Shown here one piece after another: positions 1 through 7,836 of a DNA stretch of 38,134 nt. The notes beneath the pieces were generated by a model that saw only the letters and a program-made list of their open reading frames with translations, made no database searches and was not told the origin of the DNA. Position 1 is the stretch's first letter. Each line of letters begins with the position of its first letter. The translations under genes and the position numbers were made by a program. The stretch is from Lentisphaeria bacterium (GTDB lineage Bacteria; Verrucomicrobiota; Lentisphaeria; Oligosphaerales; Oligosphaeraceae), in the NCBI GenBank assembly GCA_016287975.1, contig JAEEXV010000297.1:1-38134 (forward strand), written 5' to 3'.

Positions 1-186
1 CTCGCCTGGCGCCGCCGCATCCCCGTGCAGGAGCGCGACCGCGGGGACTTCGCCGTCCCCGCCCCACGCCACCAGCAGTCCAGGCGTGGCCGCGCCGCCG
101 TTCCGCGCCGCGAGGAAGCTCCCCGCCAGCACCGCCAGCATCAGCGCCAGCGCCATCCCCCCCTGATGCGCACGCAGCCACCCCAT
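1..186 (-). CDS. Membrane-anchored protein, 5' part only (downstream of lexA)
   Basis: An open frame without stops runs from ATG at 186 to the window edge (62 codons seen, 3' end missing). It opens only four bases after the lexA stop, so the two genes are probably cotranscribed. Residues about 10-27 (GGMALALMLAVLAGSFLAA) form one hydrophobic segment after a short N-terminus with Arg5 and His7, which reads as a signal anchor. The following residues are Gly/Ala-rich with no motif I recognise. LexA-linked small membrane proteins in other bacteria include division inhibitors, but nothing visible proves that role. The function is unknown. Confidence 0.6.
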   Translation of the reverse strand, partial: MGWLRAHQGGMALALMLAVLAGSFLAARNGGAATPGLLVAWGGDGEVPAVALLHGDAAAPGE

Positions 187-190
187 GGCC

Positions 191-814
191 TCAGATGTGG
201 CGGATGAGGCCCGCGACCACCCCCTGCACCTGCAGATTGTCGAGGGGCACGAAGCGCGACTGGAACTGCGGGTTGGCGGGGCGCAGCTCCCACTGCCCGC
301 GCGTCAGATAGATGTATTTGACGGTCACCTCGTCGTCAATCAGCGCGATCACGATGTCGCCGATCTTGACCGCGGCGGTCTTCTGCGCGATCAGCAGATC
401 CCCGTCGAAGATCCCCGCGTCCCGCATGCTCTCCCCCTGCACCGTCAGCGCGAAGAGCGGCGCGCCCGTGGTGCAGTTCGGCAGCAGGCTGGGGTCCAGC
501 GTGACATAGCGCTCGATGTGCTCCTCCACCTCCCCAGGCACCCCCGCCGAGATCCGCCCCAGCACAGGAATCGACAGGCTCATCGAGAAATGGTGCACGG
601 GATTGTTGTTCCACCCCATCGAGATGCTCCGCGCCTTCGAGGTGCGGTGAAGCAGCCCCTTGCGCTGCAAAGCCTTCACATGCGCGAACGCCGTCGCGGG
701 CGTCACCTGGAAATGCTGGCTGATCTCATTGATCGTCGGCGCCATCCCCTGCTGCTGCCCGAAGAAGTTGATGTAGTCCAGCACCTCTTTCTGCTTGTCG
801 GTTATCCCTTTCAT
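191..814 (-). CDS. lexA: LexA repressor (SOS regulator, S24 autoprotease)
   Basis: This 207-residue protein has the LexA layout. A winged helix-turn-helix occupies residues about 1-65 (MKGITDKQKEVLDYI at the start) and an S24 peptidase domain follows. The self-cleavage bond is Ala90-Gly91 in GRISAGVPGE, the nucleophile is Ser129 in QGESMRDAGIFDGD, and the general base is Lys166 in DDEVTVK. In the family, RecA filaments trigger self-cleavage and derepress DNA-damage genes. An in-frame ATG exists at 895, but a TTGACA-like element (898-903 read on the minus strand) lies across that point and the homologous N-terminus begins at 814, so 814 was chosen. A membrane protein follows four bases downstream. 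The operator used in this organism cannot be stated from the sequence alone. Confidence 0.9.
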   Translation of the reverse strand: MKGITDKQKEVLDYINFFGQQQGMAPTINEISQHFQVTPATAFAHVKALQRKGLLHRTSKARSISMGWNNNPVHHFSMSLSIPVLGRISAGVPGEVEEHIERYVTLDPSLLPNCTTGAPLFALTVQGESMRDAGIFDGDLLIAQKTAAVKIGDIVIALIDDEVTVKYIYLTRGQWELRPANPQFQSRFVPLDNLQVQGVVAGLIRHI

Positions 815-970
815 GGTCGTAATTGGCGAATCTCTGTTTGCGAGTAGTCCAGTTTTCTGCAAAAAACACTGTATTACTTTAATGCCGGAAATCATTTTGT
901 CAAATGAATATTTAACAAAAAATCGTCTCCTGGACAGGCTGGCGGCCGCCCCGTGACGCCGACCCGCATT

Positions 971-988
971 TTCGCACTATAGTACAAA
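971..988 (+). promoter_or_regulatory. Imperfect dyad with a -10-like TATAGT between lexA and the coiled-coil gene
   Basis: The 18 bases TTCGCACTATAGTACAAA are near palindromic; the two half-sites TTCGCACTA and TTTGTACTA match at 7 of 9 positions. The centre holds TATAGT (978-983), a good -10 hexamer for the gene starting at 1040, although no convincing -35 precedes it. The dyad may be a repressor operator laid over the promoter. LexA is encoded next door and would be an obvious candidate, but that is inference. Confidence 0.35.
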
Positions 989-1039
989 GAAAGCGCGCGG
1001 CAATTCCGCCCCGCCGTCGACTTTTCCGGGAAATCTTTC

Positions 1040-1822
1040 ATGTCGCACTGGAAAAAAAACATTGCAGCGTTTATATTATGTCTTCCCGCCGTGCTGTGGG
1101 CGCAGGAACCATCGCGCGACCTGGCGCAACTGCTCCAGGAAGCCAGGGTGCTGAACGAGGCGCTGCGCGCCGAGAACCTCCGCCTCCAGCGCGAAGTCAC
1201 CGCGCGGGACGAGGAACTCCGCCAGCTGCGCTCGCGCTACGCGGCCCTCCTCGTCGACACCGACCGCCGCGCCGCCGAACTCACCGGGCTTGAACTCGCG
1301 GCCGCACATCTGCTGCGCGGCGAGGGCGAGTTCAAGCCCGCCGAGGGCAACGCCTCCGAACTGCTCGAAGTCCTCGCCCTCACCCGCCGCAGGATGCTCG
1401 CCTTCTCGCAGACCTTCGCCGACCACGAGACCAGGATCGGAGCCATCCTCGACGCCTGCTCCCCCAGCGACGCGCTCCGCCAGCAGGCCCAGGACAGTTT
1501 CAGGCTCCTCCGAAAAGGCGTCGAAAACTGCCTCCAGCCGCTCACCCTGGCCACCGCGCCAGCCGCCACCGCCAACTCAGGCAGCTGCGCCATCCTCCTC
1601 TGCGACCCCGCCACCGCCATCGTCATCCTCGACCGAGGATTCCTCAACGGCGTGCGCGTCGGCTCCGACTTCATCCTCCGACAGGCAGGACAGGTCGCCG
1701 CCAGGCTCAAGGTCGTCGACTGCCGCCCGCTCCACGCGGCGGCCATCGTCTCCGAAGGCGACTTCAAGAAACTCGTCCCGGGGACACTGCTTCACCGCGA
1801 GCAGACGCCCGCCGCGAAGTAG
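1040..1822 (+). CDS. Secreted coiled-coil protein of unknown function
   Basis: The 260-residue product starts with a signal peptide (WKKNIAAFILCLPAVLWA, probable cleavage before QEP). Residues about 25-85 form a Leu/Arg/Glu-rich coiled coil. A helical middle follows, and the C-terminal ~80 residues (CAILLCDPATAIVILDRGF, then GVRVGSDFILR) look like a small beta-barrel domain seen in many periplasmic proteins of PVC bacteria. I do not recognise a named family. It is divergent from lexA and lies about 200 bases before rplV in the same direction, with no clear terminator between, so read-through into the ribosomal operon is possible. It sits where rpsS would normally be found. Confidence 0.7.
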   Translation: MSHWKKNIAAFILCLPAVLWAQEPSRDLAQLLQEARVLNEALRAENLRLQREVTARDEELRQLRSRYAALLVDTDRRAAELTGLELAAAHLLRGEGEFKPAEGNASELLEVLALTRRRMLAFSQTFADHETRIGAILDACSPSDALRQQAQDSFRLLRKGVENCLQPLTLATAPAATANSGSCAILLCDPATAIVILDRGFLNGVRVGSDFILRQAGQVAARLKVVDCRPLHAAAIVSEGDFKKLVPGTLLHREQTPAAK

Positions 1823-2023
1823 CCCCACATCCCAGCCGATTTCACTCCAGATCCCGTCCGGACACGAGGGCATGACCCGCGGATGGAACGGATGTGCGCC
1901 GTGGCGATATAAGCCATACCCGCACGTCAGGAGCGGCACCCCAGCGGCAAGCCACCCCAGGCGCGGCACCCCCCTTTTACCGCTTTTTTGTCCGTCATCC
2001 CCCCGAACCAACAGGAAACCAAC

Positions 2024-2368
2024 ATGGAAAAGATCGCCATCTCGAAGTATGTGCGGATCTCCCCGTTCAAGGCGCGCCAGGTCAGCCGCCTGATCCAGGG
2101 AAAACCCGCCGTCACTGCTTTGAACACCGTGGCGCTGATCCCGCGCAAGGCCGCGCGACTGATCGAAGCCACCCTCAAATCCGCCGTCGCCAACGCGGAA
2201 AACGCCGACAACGACCCCGTGGACCGCTCCCGCCTCTTCGTCAAGGAAGCCACCGTCGGGGAAGGCCCCACCATGCGCCGCTTCCTCCCTAAGTCGCGCG
2301 GGTCCGCCGGACGCATCCGCAAGCGCACCAGTCACATCCGCATCATCGTCACCGACGAGAAGATCTAA
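2024..2368 (+). CDS. rplV: 50S ribosomal protein L22
   Basis: This 114-residue protein is L22, which binds 23S rRNA and whose beta-hairpin lines the exit tunnel. It begins MEKIAISKYVRISPFKARQV and ends in the conserved stretch RKRTSHIRIIV. The ATG at 2024 follows the Shine-Dalgarno AGGA at 2012-2015; an upstream in-frame GTG at 1988 would add non-homologous residues. It is the first ribosomal gene here. rpsS, which almost always precedes rplV, is missing. The 200-base leader holds a weak TATAAG (1908-1913) without a good -35, so where transcription starts is uncertain. Confidence 0.96.
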   Translation: MEKIAISKYVRISPFKARQVSRLIQGKPAVTALNTVALIPRKAARLIEATLKSAVANAENADNDPVDRSRLFVKEATVGEGPTMRRFLPKSRGSAGRIRKRTSHIRIIVTDEKI

Positions 2369-2383
2369 TCAGGAGTTACCACC

Positions 2384-3190
2384 GTGGGTCAAAAAGTTAA
2401 TCCAATCGGATTCCGCATCCCGGTCCGCAAGGACTGGAAATCCCGCTGGTTCGCCCGCAGCAAGGAAAAGGACGAAGGCGCCAACCGCTCCTTCGGCGAC
2501 CTCCTCCAGGAAGACCTGCGCATCCGCGAACAACTCGACAAGGTGCTGAAGAACGCATCCGTCTCCAAGATCCTCATCGAGCGCTTCGGACGCCGCGTCC
2601 GCATCACCATCTACACCGCGCGACCCGGCATCGTCATCTCCGGGCACTTCGACGAGCCCAACGACAAGCGCGCCCCCAAGCCCGCCCCCGCCGACAACAA
2701 GAACGAGAAGCGCGGCGCAGGCCTCGACGCCATCCGCGAAAAGCTCAAGGACATCACCAAGGATGAGGAAGTCCTCGTCGATGTCAAGGAAGTCCGCGCC
2801 CCCGAGGTCGATGCAAAGCTCGTCTCCGAGTCCATCGCCCAGCAGCTCGAACGCCGCGTCGCCTTCCGCCGCGCCATGAAGCGCGCCATGCAGACCGCCA
2901 TGGAAAAGGGCGCCGAGGGCATCCGCATCCGCTGCGCAGGCCGCCTCAACGGCGCCGAACTGGCGCGCACCGAACAATACAAGGAGGGCAAGGTGCCCCT
3001 GCACACCCTCTCCGCCAATGTAGACTACGGTTTCACCGAAGCCCACACCCTCGCCGGCCTGATCGGCATCAAAGTCTGGATTTGCAAACCCTCAAACTGG
3101 GAGGAAATCAACAATGCCACTAATGCCAAAACGCGCAGAGCACCGAAAGGTTCAGCGGGGCGCCCGCGCCGGAATCGCGACGCGCAATAA
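2384..3190 (+). CDS. rpsC: 30S ribosomal protein S3
   Basis: S3 of 268 residues, starting at GTG 2384 (MGQKVNPIGFRIPVRKDW) after the Shine-Dalgarno AGGAG at 2371. The KH RNA-binding segment (RIREQLDKVLKNASVSKILI onward) and the C-terminal S3 domain (LERRVAFRRAMKRAMQTAM) are clear. Compared with common S3 it has a charged Lys/Pro/Ala insert around residues 88-105. Its last 26 codons overlap the start of rplP by 77 bases in a different frame, producing a basic tail (KTRRAPKGSAGRPRRNRDAQ) not found in most S3 proteins. Confidence 0.95.
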   Translation: MGQKVNPIGFRIPVRKDWKSRWFARSKEKDEGANRSFGDLLQEDLRIREQLDKVLKNASVSKILIERFGRRVRITIYTARPGIVISGHFDEPNDKRAPKPAPADNKNEKRGAGLDAIREKLKDITKDEEVLVDVKEVRAPEVDAKLVSESIAQQLERRVAFRRAMKRAMQTAMEKGAEGIRIRCAGRLNGAELARTEQYKEGKVPLHTLSANVDYGFTEAHTLAGLIGIKVWICKPSNWEEINNATNAKTRRAPKGSAGRPRRNRDAQ

Positions 3191-3533
3191 CAAACTCGAC
3201 TTCGGTGACTTCGGTCTCCAGGTCCTCGACCGCGCCTGGCTCACCGGCGCCCAGATCGAGGCCGCACGTGTCGCCGCCACCCGCCGAATGGACCGCCGCG
3301 GCCAGATCTGGATCCGCGTCTTCCCCGACAAGCCGGTCTCCAAGAAACCCCTCGAAACCCGTATGGGTAAGGGAAAAGGCGCCCCCGAATACTGGGTCGC
3401 CGTCATCCGGCCAGGCAACATGATCCTCGAAGTCTCCGGCTGCTCCGAAACCGTCGCCAAGGAAGCCCTGGCCCTCGCCGCCAGCAAACTCCCCATCCGC
3501 TGCCGGTTCCTCTCCCGCTACGCCGCGGTCTAA
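3114..3533 (+). CDS. rplP: 50S ribosomal protein L16
   Basis: L16 of 139 residues, which helps organise the A site of the large subunit. The start MPLMPKRAEHRKVQRG matches the family's MLxPKRxKxRKxxRG, and GNMILEVSGCSETVAKEAL is the conserved C-terminal region. A strong Shine-Dalgarno (GGAGG, 3101-3105) sits eight bases before ATG 3114; ATG 3123 is a possible alternative. Either choice keeps the start inside the rpsC coding region, so translation is probably coupled to S3. Confidence 0.95.
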   Translation: MPLMPKRAEHRKVQRGARAGIATRNNKLDFGDFGLQVLDRAWLTGAQIEAARVAATRRMDRRGQIWIRVFPDKPVSKKPLETRMGKGKGAPEYWVAVIRPGNMILEVSGCSETVAKEALALAASKLPIRCRFLSRYAAV

Positions 3534-3613
3534 TCCACACGCGAGTCGGAGGAGGCGCCGAAATACCATCCAGGCCCCCCTCCGATCCGCCTGACACACA
3601 GGACTTGTTGACC

Positions 3614-3817
3614 ATGAAAGCAAAGGAAATCCGTCAGAAGACCGACGAGGAGATTGTCCAGCAACTCCGCGAAAGCCGCTCCGAAATCTTCAAACTCCGC
3701 CTGGAACACCAGACCGGACAGCTGAAGAACAACGCACGCATCGGAGTGCTTCGCAAGGACATCGCCCGCCTGCTCACCGAACAGCACGCCCGCGCCCTCA
3801 AAGCACAGGCCAACTAA
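3614..3817 (+). CDS. rpmC: 50S ribosomal protein L29
   Basis: L29 of 67 residues, two helices located near the exit tunnel. MKAKEIRQKTDEEIVQQLRE is the family N-terminus, and LKNNARIGVLRKDIARLLTE matches the conserved second helix. ATG 3614 is preferred over an in-frame upstream start at 3605 because homology begins there. The 80-base gap from rplP contains complementary arms TCGGAGG (3546-3552) and CCTCCGA (3579-3585), a possible weak hairpin. Confidence 0.93.
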   Translation: MKAKEIRQKTDEEIVQQLRESRSEIFKLRLEHQTGQLKNNARIGVLRKDIARLLTEQHARALKAQAN

Positions 3818-3835
3818 CAGAAGGTGCGATTCAAG

Positions 3836-4141
3836 ATGTCAGAAGATACCCAGAAAACCCAGGACGCCGCCGAGGCCCCCGTGCGCGAAAACCACCGCAA
3901 GGTCCGCATCGGCATCGTCGTCAGCGACAAGCAGGACAAGACCAGGGTCGTCGCGGTCTCCCGCAAGGCCCAGGATCCCCTCTACAAGAAAGTCGTCAAG
4001 GCCACCAGCAAGTACTACGCCCACGACGAGAAGAACGAGTCCAAGGTCGGCGACACCGTCGAGATCATGGAAACCCGCCCTCTCTCCAAGCTCAAGCGCT
4101 GGCGCCTCGTCTCCATCATGAAGCACGCGGCGTCCAACTAA
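3836..4141 (+). CDS. rpsQ: 30S ribosomal protein S17
   Basis: S17 of 101 residues, an OB-fold protein that binds 16S rRNA during early 30S assembly. The core [20 protein letters not shown] and the motif [15 protein letters not shown] are diagnostic. About 20 acidic/polar residues ([19 protein letters not shown]) precede the core, longer than in E. coli. ATG 3836 is chosen because it follows AGAAGG at 3819-3824 at normal spacing; a GTG at 3824 is in frame but lies inside that ribosome-binding sequence. Confidence 0.94.
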   Translation: MSEDTQKTQDAAEAPVRENHRKVRIGIVVSDKQDKTRVVAVSRKAQDPLYKKVVKATSKYYAHDEKNESKVGDTVEIMETRPLSKLKRWRLVSIMKHAASN

Positions 4142-4171
4142 CCCGCGCCAGCCACAGGAGGATTCACTACC

Positions 4172-4537
4172 ATGATCCAGATGCAGACCCGTCTCGAAGT
4201 GGCTGACAACACTGGCGCCAAGCAAATCATGGCGATCCAGGCCCTCGGACAGAACAAGGAATACGCCGAAATCGGCGACATCATCCGCGCCTCCGTCAAA
4301 ATCGCCCAGCCCCGCGGCATGGTCAAGGCCGGCGACGTCGTCCGCGCCGTCGTCGTCCGCACCGCCAAGAACATCCGCCGTCCCGATGGCTCCTACCTGC
4401 GCTTCGACAAGAACGCGGCCGTCATCATCGACGACGCCAACAACCCCAAGGGCACCCGCATCTTCGGCCCGGTCGCCCGCGAACTCCGCGACAAGAACTT
4501 CGCCAAAATCATCTCGCTCGCCCCGGAGGTGCTCTAA
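4172..4537 (+). CDS. rplN: 50S ribosomal protein L14
   Basis: L14 of 121 residues, located at the subunit interface. It opens with [20 protein letters not shown] and ends with [19 protein letters not shown], both classic for the family. AGGAGG at 4157 gives a strong ribosome-binding site. Its TAA stop is followed directly by the ATG of rplX with no spacing. Confidence 0.97.
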   Translation: MIQMQTRLEVADNTGAKQIMAIQALGQNKEYAEIGDIIRASVKIAQPRGMVKAGDVVRAVVVRTAKNIRRPDGSYLRFDKNAAVIIDDANNPKGTRIFGPVARELRDKNFAKIISLAPEVL

Positions 4538-4813
4538 ATGAAAAACACGTTCAAGAAAGACGACACCGTCTTCGTGATCTCCGGCGCCGACCGCGGCAAG
4601 AGCGGCAAGGTCCTCCGCGTGGACCGCAAGAAAGGCAAGGTCTACGTGCAGGGCATGGCCATGCACAAGAAGACCATCCGCCGCAGCCAGGACAAGCCCC
4701 AGGGCGGCATCATCGACGTCGAGGGTCCCATCGACATCTCCAACGTCATGAACGAGGACTGCTACCGCGCACGCCGCGCCAAGGTCGCCGCCAAGGCCGG
4801 GAAAGAGGCATAA
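4538..4813 (+). CDS. rplX: 50S ribosomal protein L24
   Basis: L24 of 91 residues, an assembly initiator protein with a KOW motif (KDDTVFVISGADRGKSGKVL, residues about 7-26). The conserved HKKTIRRSQDKPQGGIIDVE follows. It is shorter at the C-terminus than many L24 proteins and ends in a Lys/Ala-rich tail. The start abuts the rplN stop, so translation is probably coupled. Confidence 0.95.
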   Translation: MKNTFKKDDTVFVISGADRGKSGKVLRVDRKKGKVYVQGMAMHKKTIRRSQDKPQGGIIDVEGPIDISNVMNEDCYRARRAKVAAKAGKEA

Positions 4814-4828
4814 CCCAAGGGCACGGAA

Positions 4829-5374
4829 ATGATTACCAACTCACTCTTCAAACACTACCAGGAAGATGTCGTTCCGCAGCTGCGCGAAAAGCGCGGCTAC
4901 AAGAACGCCATGGAGATTCCCAAGCTGGTCAAGGTCGTCCTCAACAGCGGCGTCGGCACCGACAAGGACCGCGAGACGATGCAGGAAGTGGTCGACACCC
5001 TCGGCAAGATCACTGGCCAGAAGCCCGTCATCACCAAGACCACCAAGAACATCTCCAACTTCAAACTGCGCGCCGGCATGAGCGTCGGCGTCGCCGTCAC
5101 CCTCCGCCGAGAGAAGATGTACAACTTCCTCTATCGGCTGATGAACATCGTTCTGCCCCGCGTCCGCGACTTCCGCGGCATCCCCGCCAAGGCCTTCGAC
5201 GGCGCCGGAAACTACACCTTCGGCCTCGCCGACCAGTCGGTCTTCACCGAGATCGACATGGACAAGGCCAAGCACAACGTGGGCATGAACATCACCATCG
5301 TGACCACCGCCAAGACCGATGACGAGGCGCGCGACCTGCTCTCGCTCCTTGGCATGCCCTTTGCCACGAACTGA
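4829..5374 (+). CDS. rplE: 50S ribosomal protein L5
   Basis: L5 of 181 residues, part of the 5S rRNA complex in the central protuberance. Evidence is the family stretch [17 protein letters not shown], the central [19 protein letters not shown], and the C-terminal block [20 protein letters not shown]. The gene sits in the canonical place between rplX and rpsN. No unusual insertion is seen. Confidence 0.96.
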   Translation: MITNSLFKHYQEDVVPQLREKRGYKNAMEIPKLVKVVLNSGVGTDKDRETMQEVVDTLGKITGQKPVITKTTKNISNFKLRAGMSVGVAVTLRREKMYNFLYRLMNIVLPRVRDFRGIPAKAFDGAGNYTFGLADQSVFTEIDMDKAKHNVGMNITIVTTAKTDDEARDLLSLLGMPFATN

Positions 5375-5387
5375 GGAGAATACTGCA

Positions 5388-5573
5388 GTGGCTAAAAAAA
5401 GTCTGATCGTCAAGTCGCAGAAGACGCCGAAATTCAAGGTCCGCGCCTACACCCGTTGCGAACACTGCGGGCGCGCCCGCGCGGTTTACCGCAAATTCCA
5501 CCTCTGCCGCATCTGCTTCCGGGAACTGGCCAGCAATGGCATGATCCCCGGCGTGATGAAGGCCAGCTGGTAA
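5388..5573 (+). CDS. rpsN: 30S ribosomal protein S14, zinc-binding form
   Basis: The short (61-residue) zinc form of S14. The two CxxC pairs are Cys24/Cys27 in [17 protein letters not shown] and Cys40/Cys43 in CRICFRELA, and the tail [11 protein letters not shown] is typical. It starts with GTG at 5388, preceded by GAGGAGAAT (5373-5381). An in-frame start further upstream would lie within rplE and lacks homology. Confidence 0.95.
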   Translation: MAKKSLIVKSQKTPKFKVRAYTRCEHCGRARAVYRKFHLCRICFRELASNGMIPGVMKASW

Positions 5574-5595
5574 CCCACAGGGAGGCAAATCTACC

Positions 5596-6000
5596 ATGAG
5601 CATGAGTGATCCAATCGCAGATATGCTGACCCGCGTGCGCAATGCCTCGACCGCCAAGCTCCCCACGGTGTCGATGCCATTCTCCAAGATCAAGGCGGCG
5701 CTCGCCCAGACCCTCAAGGACACTGGTTTCATCGACGACTTCAAGGTCGATGAACTCGGTCACAACAAGAAGGCGCTGAGCATCACCCTGAAATACAAGG
5801 GCAAGAACTCCGCCCCCGTCATCGAGGGCATCCGCCGCGTCAGCAAACCGTCCCGCCGTGTCTACGTCAACAGCACCGAGATCCCCCGCGTGCTGGGCGG
5901 CCTCGGCGTCGCCATCCTGACCACCTCGCAGGGCGTGGTCACCGACCGCACCGCCCGCAAGCGCAACATCGGCGGCGAACTGCTCTGCTACGTCTGGTAA
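5596..6000 (+). CDS. rpsH: 30S ribosomal protein S8
   Basis: S8 of 134 residues, a 16S rRNA central-domain binder and, in E. coli, the translational repressor of this operon. MSMSDPIADMLTRVRNAS is the conserved start, and RKRNIGGELLCYVW is the conserved end (family G(G)E-[L/I]-[L/I]-C-x-V-[F/W]). GGGAGG at 5580 precedes the ATG. Whether S8 autoregulates this operon here cannot be judged; an S8-binding helix near rplE was not searched systematically. Confidence 0.96.
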   Translation: MSMSDPIADMLTRVRNASTAKLPTVSMPFSKIKAALAQTLKDTGFIDDFKVDELGHNKKALSITLKYKGKNSAPVIEGIRRVSKPSRRVYVNSTEIPRVLGGLGVAILTTSQGVVTDRTARKRNIGGELLCYVW

Positions 6001-6033
6001 TCGGCAAACCCACTAACAGAGGAATCGCAGAAG

Positions 6034-6573
6034 ATGTCACGAATGGGAAAAAAGCCGATCCTTCTCGACCCGAAGGTCTCGGTTGAAATCAAGGACGGCA
6101 AGATCACCGTCAAGGGGCCGCGTGGCGACCTGTCCATCGCGATCCCCGAGCACATCTCGATCGAAGTGTCCGAGGACAAGAAGACGCTGCACGTGCAGCG
6201 CGACAGCGACCAGCGCGAGATCAAGATGAAGCACGGCCTCATCCGCAGCCTCGTCAACAGCATGGCCATCGGCGTGAGCAAGGGCTTCACGATCGAGCTC
6301 GAACTCTCGGGCGTCGGCTACCGCGGCCAGGTGCAGGGGCAGACCCTGACTCTGAACCTCGGCTACAGCAACCCCCGCGTGGTCGAAATCCCCTCCAACG
6401 TCAAGGTCTCGATGAAAGACCCGACCCACATCACCCTGGAGAGCAACGACAAGCAGGCCGTCGGACAGGCGGCCGCCAACATCCGCGCCAACCGCGTGCC
6501 CGACGCCTACCACGGCAAGGGCGTGCGCTACGCGGGCGAGCAGCTCTCCCTCAAGGAAGGCAAGAAGGTGTAA
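6034..6573 (+). CDS. rplF: 50S ribosomal protein L6
   Basis: L6 of 179 residues with two similar alpha/beta domains near the sarcin-ricin loop. MSRMGKKPILLDPKVSVEIK is the start, and the C-terminal signature region reads RANRVPDAYHGKGVRYAGEQ. A purine-rich GAGGAA lies 14 bases before the ATG. A 170-base gap, unusually long for this operon, separates it from rplR. Confidence 0.96.
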   Translation: MSRMGKKPILLDPKVSVEIKDGKITVKGPRGDLSIAIPEHISIEVSEDKKTLHVQRDSDQREIKMKHGLIRSLVNSMAIGVSKGFTIELELSGVGYRGQVQGQTLTLNLGYSNPRVVEIPSNVKVSMKDPTHITLESNDKQAVGQAAANIRANRVPDAYHGKGVRYAGEQLSLKEGKKV

Positions 6574-6743
6574 TTCCGTGTCCGGCGGACCGCGCCGCCG
6601 TGGCGCGCCGCCGGCGTTTCTCCCCCCAGATGACGCTGCAAACCCCGTCTTCAAGCAGGTTTTGTGGCGTCGCCGTCCGCTGGCGGCGCAGCGCAAGCGA
6701 GTCGCCTCGGATGCAAGCGGTCTAAACCAGGACGCAATCCAAC

Positions 6744-7106
6744 ATGAGCAAACTCACCAAGAAAGAAATGCGGGTGCGCCGCCATCGCCACATCCGCCAC
6801 AAGGTTTCCGGCACTCCCGAGGCCCCGCGCCTTTGCGTCTGCCGCACCGCGGCCCATATCTATTGCCAGGTGGTCGACGATGTCGCCGGGCATACGCTGG
6901 TCAGTTGCAGCACGCACGACAAGGAACTCAAGGGCCAGGGCCTCAAGGCCAACGTCAAGAGCGCCGAGGTCGTCGGCACCACCATCGCGCAGCGCGCGCT
7001 GGCCAAGGACATCAAGAAAGTGGTCTTCGACCGCGGCGGATTCCCCTACCACGGCTGCATCCAGGCCGTCGCCGAGGCCGCGCGCAAGGCGGGGCTGGAA
7101 TTCTAA
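6744..7106 (+). CDS. rplR: 50S ribosomal protein L18
   Basis: L18 of 120 residues, a 5S rRNA-binding protein. [20 protein letters not shown] (residues about 12-31) is the basic N-terminus, and [25 protein letters not shown] is split across the classic C-terminal motif FDRGGxxYHGxxxAxAxAAR. The ribosome-binding site is weak (AGGAC at 6729). The long GC-rich gap upstream could carry secondary structure affecting its translation. Confidence 0.96.
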   Translation: MSKLTKKEMRVRRHRHIRHKVSGTPEAPRLCVCRTAAHIYCQVVDDVAGHTLVSCSTHDKELKGQGLKANVKSAEVVGTTIAQRALAKDIKKVVFDRGGFPYHGCIQAVAEAARKAGLEF

Positions 7107-7154
7107 CCCCGTCGGCGAGCCAGTCTAACAACGCAGAAACAGGAGATACCATCC

Positions 7155-7793
7155 GTGGCGAACGAAATCGATGAAAAGACGGCCGCGACCGCAGCCGCCG
7201 AGACTGCTCCCTCCGCCCCCGCCGAGGCCAAGACCGAAGGCGGCGCCCGCCCGCCTCGCGGCGGCCGCGCCCCCGGCATGCGCTCTGGCCGCAGCCGCGA
7301 CAATGACCGCGACCGCGAAGAGGTCCAGGACGAGTTCGAGGAACGCACTGTCAACGTCAACCGCTCCAGCAAGACCGTCAAGGGCGGCCGCAACTTCTCG
7401 TTCAGCGCCCTGATCGTCGTCGGCGACAAGAAAGGCCATGTCGGCATGGGCTTCGGCAAGGCCAACGAGGTGTCCGACGCCATCCGCAAGAGCGGCGAAC
7501 AGGCACGGCGCCATCTCGTCACCGTCCCGATGTTCGGCTCGACCCTGACCCACCCCGTGTCCGCGCAATTCTGCTCGGCGCGCGTCCTGATCAAGCCGGC
7601 CACCCCTGGTACGGGCGTCGTCGCCGGCGGCGGCATGCGTGCCGTGCTGGAACTCGCGGGCGTCCAGGATGTGCTGGCCAAGTCCCTGGGCAGCAACAAC
7701 CCCGTCAACGTGGTGAAGGCCACCTTCGCCGCCCTCGCGAAACTGCGCAACAAGGCGCAGATGCTGGAAAAGCGCGACATCAAGGCGCTGTAA
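7155..7793 (+). CDS. rpsE: 30S ribosomal protein S5 with Ala/Arg-rich N-terminal extension
   Basis: S5 of 212 residues. The conserved double-stranded RNA-binding fold begins near residue 56 (RTVNVNRSSKTVKGGRNFSF) and runs through GDKKGHVGMGFGKANEV to LGSNNPVNVVKATFAAL. About 50 residues rich in Ala, Pro, Arg and Gly precede it (TEGGARPPRGGRAPGMRSGR), roughly 45 more than E. coli S5. The start is GTG 7155 after AGGAGA at 7141. The usual next gene, rpmD (L30), is absent; rplO follows after 43 bases. Confidence 0.95.
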   Translation: MANEIDEKTAATAAAETAPSAPAEAKTEGGARPPRGGRAPGMRSGRSRDNDRDREEVQDEFEERTVNVNRSSKTVKGGRNFSFSALIVVGDKKGHVGMGFGKANEVSDAIRKSGEQARRHLVTVPMFGSTLTHPVSAQFCSARVLIKPATPGTGVVAGGGMRAVLELAGVQDVLAKSLGSNNPVNVVKATFAALAKLRNKAQMLEKRDIKAL

Positions 7794-7836
7794 GGTCGGC
7801 GCACCCGCTCACCATTCATTTGGGAGGACAACCCGC

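Noticed and set aside
1908..1913. TATAAG as the -10 of the ribosomal operon
   Set aside because: There is no acceptable -35 at 16-18 bases (the region reads GGAACG), so it is mentioned only as a weak possibility.
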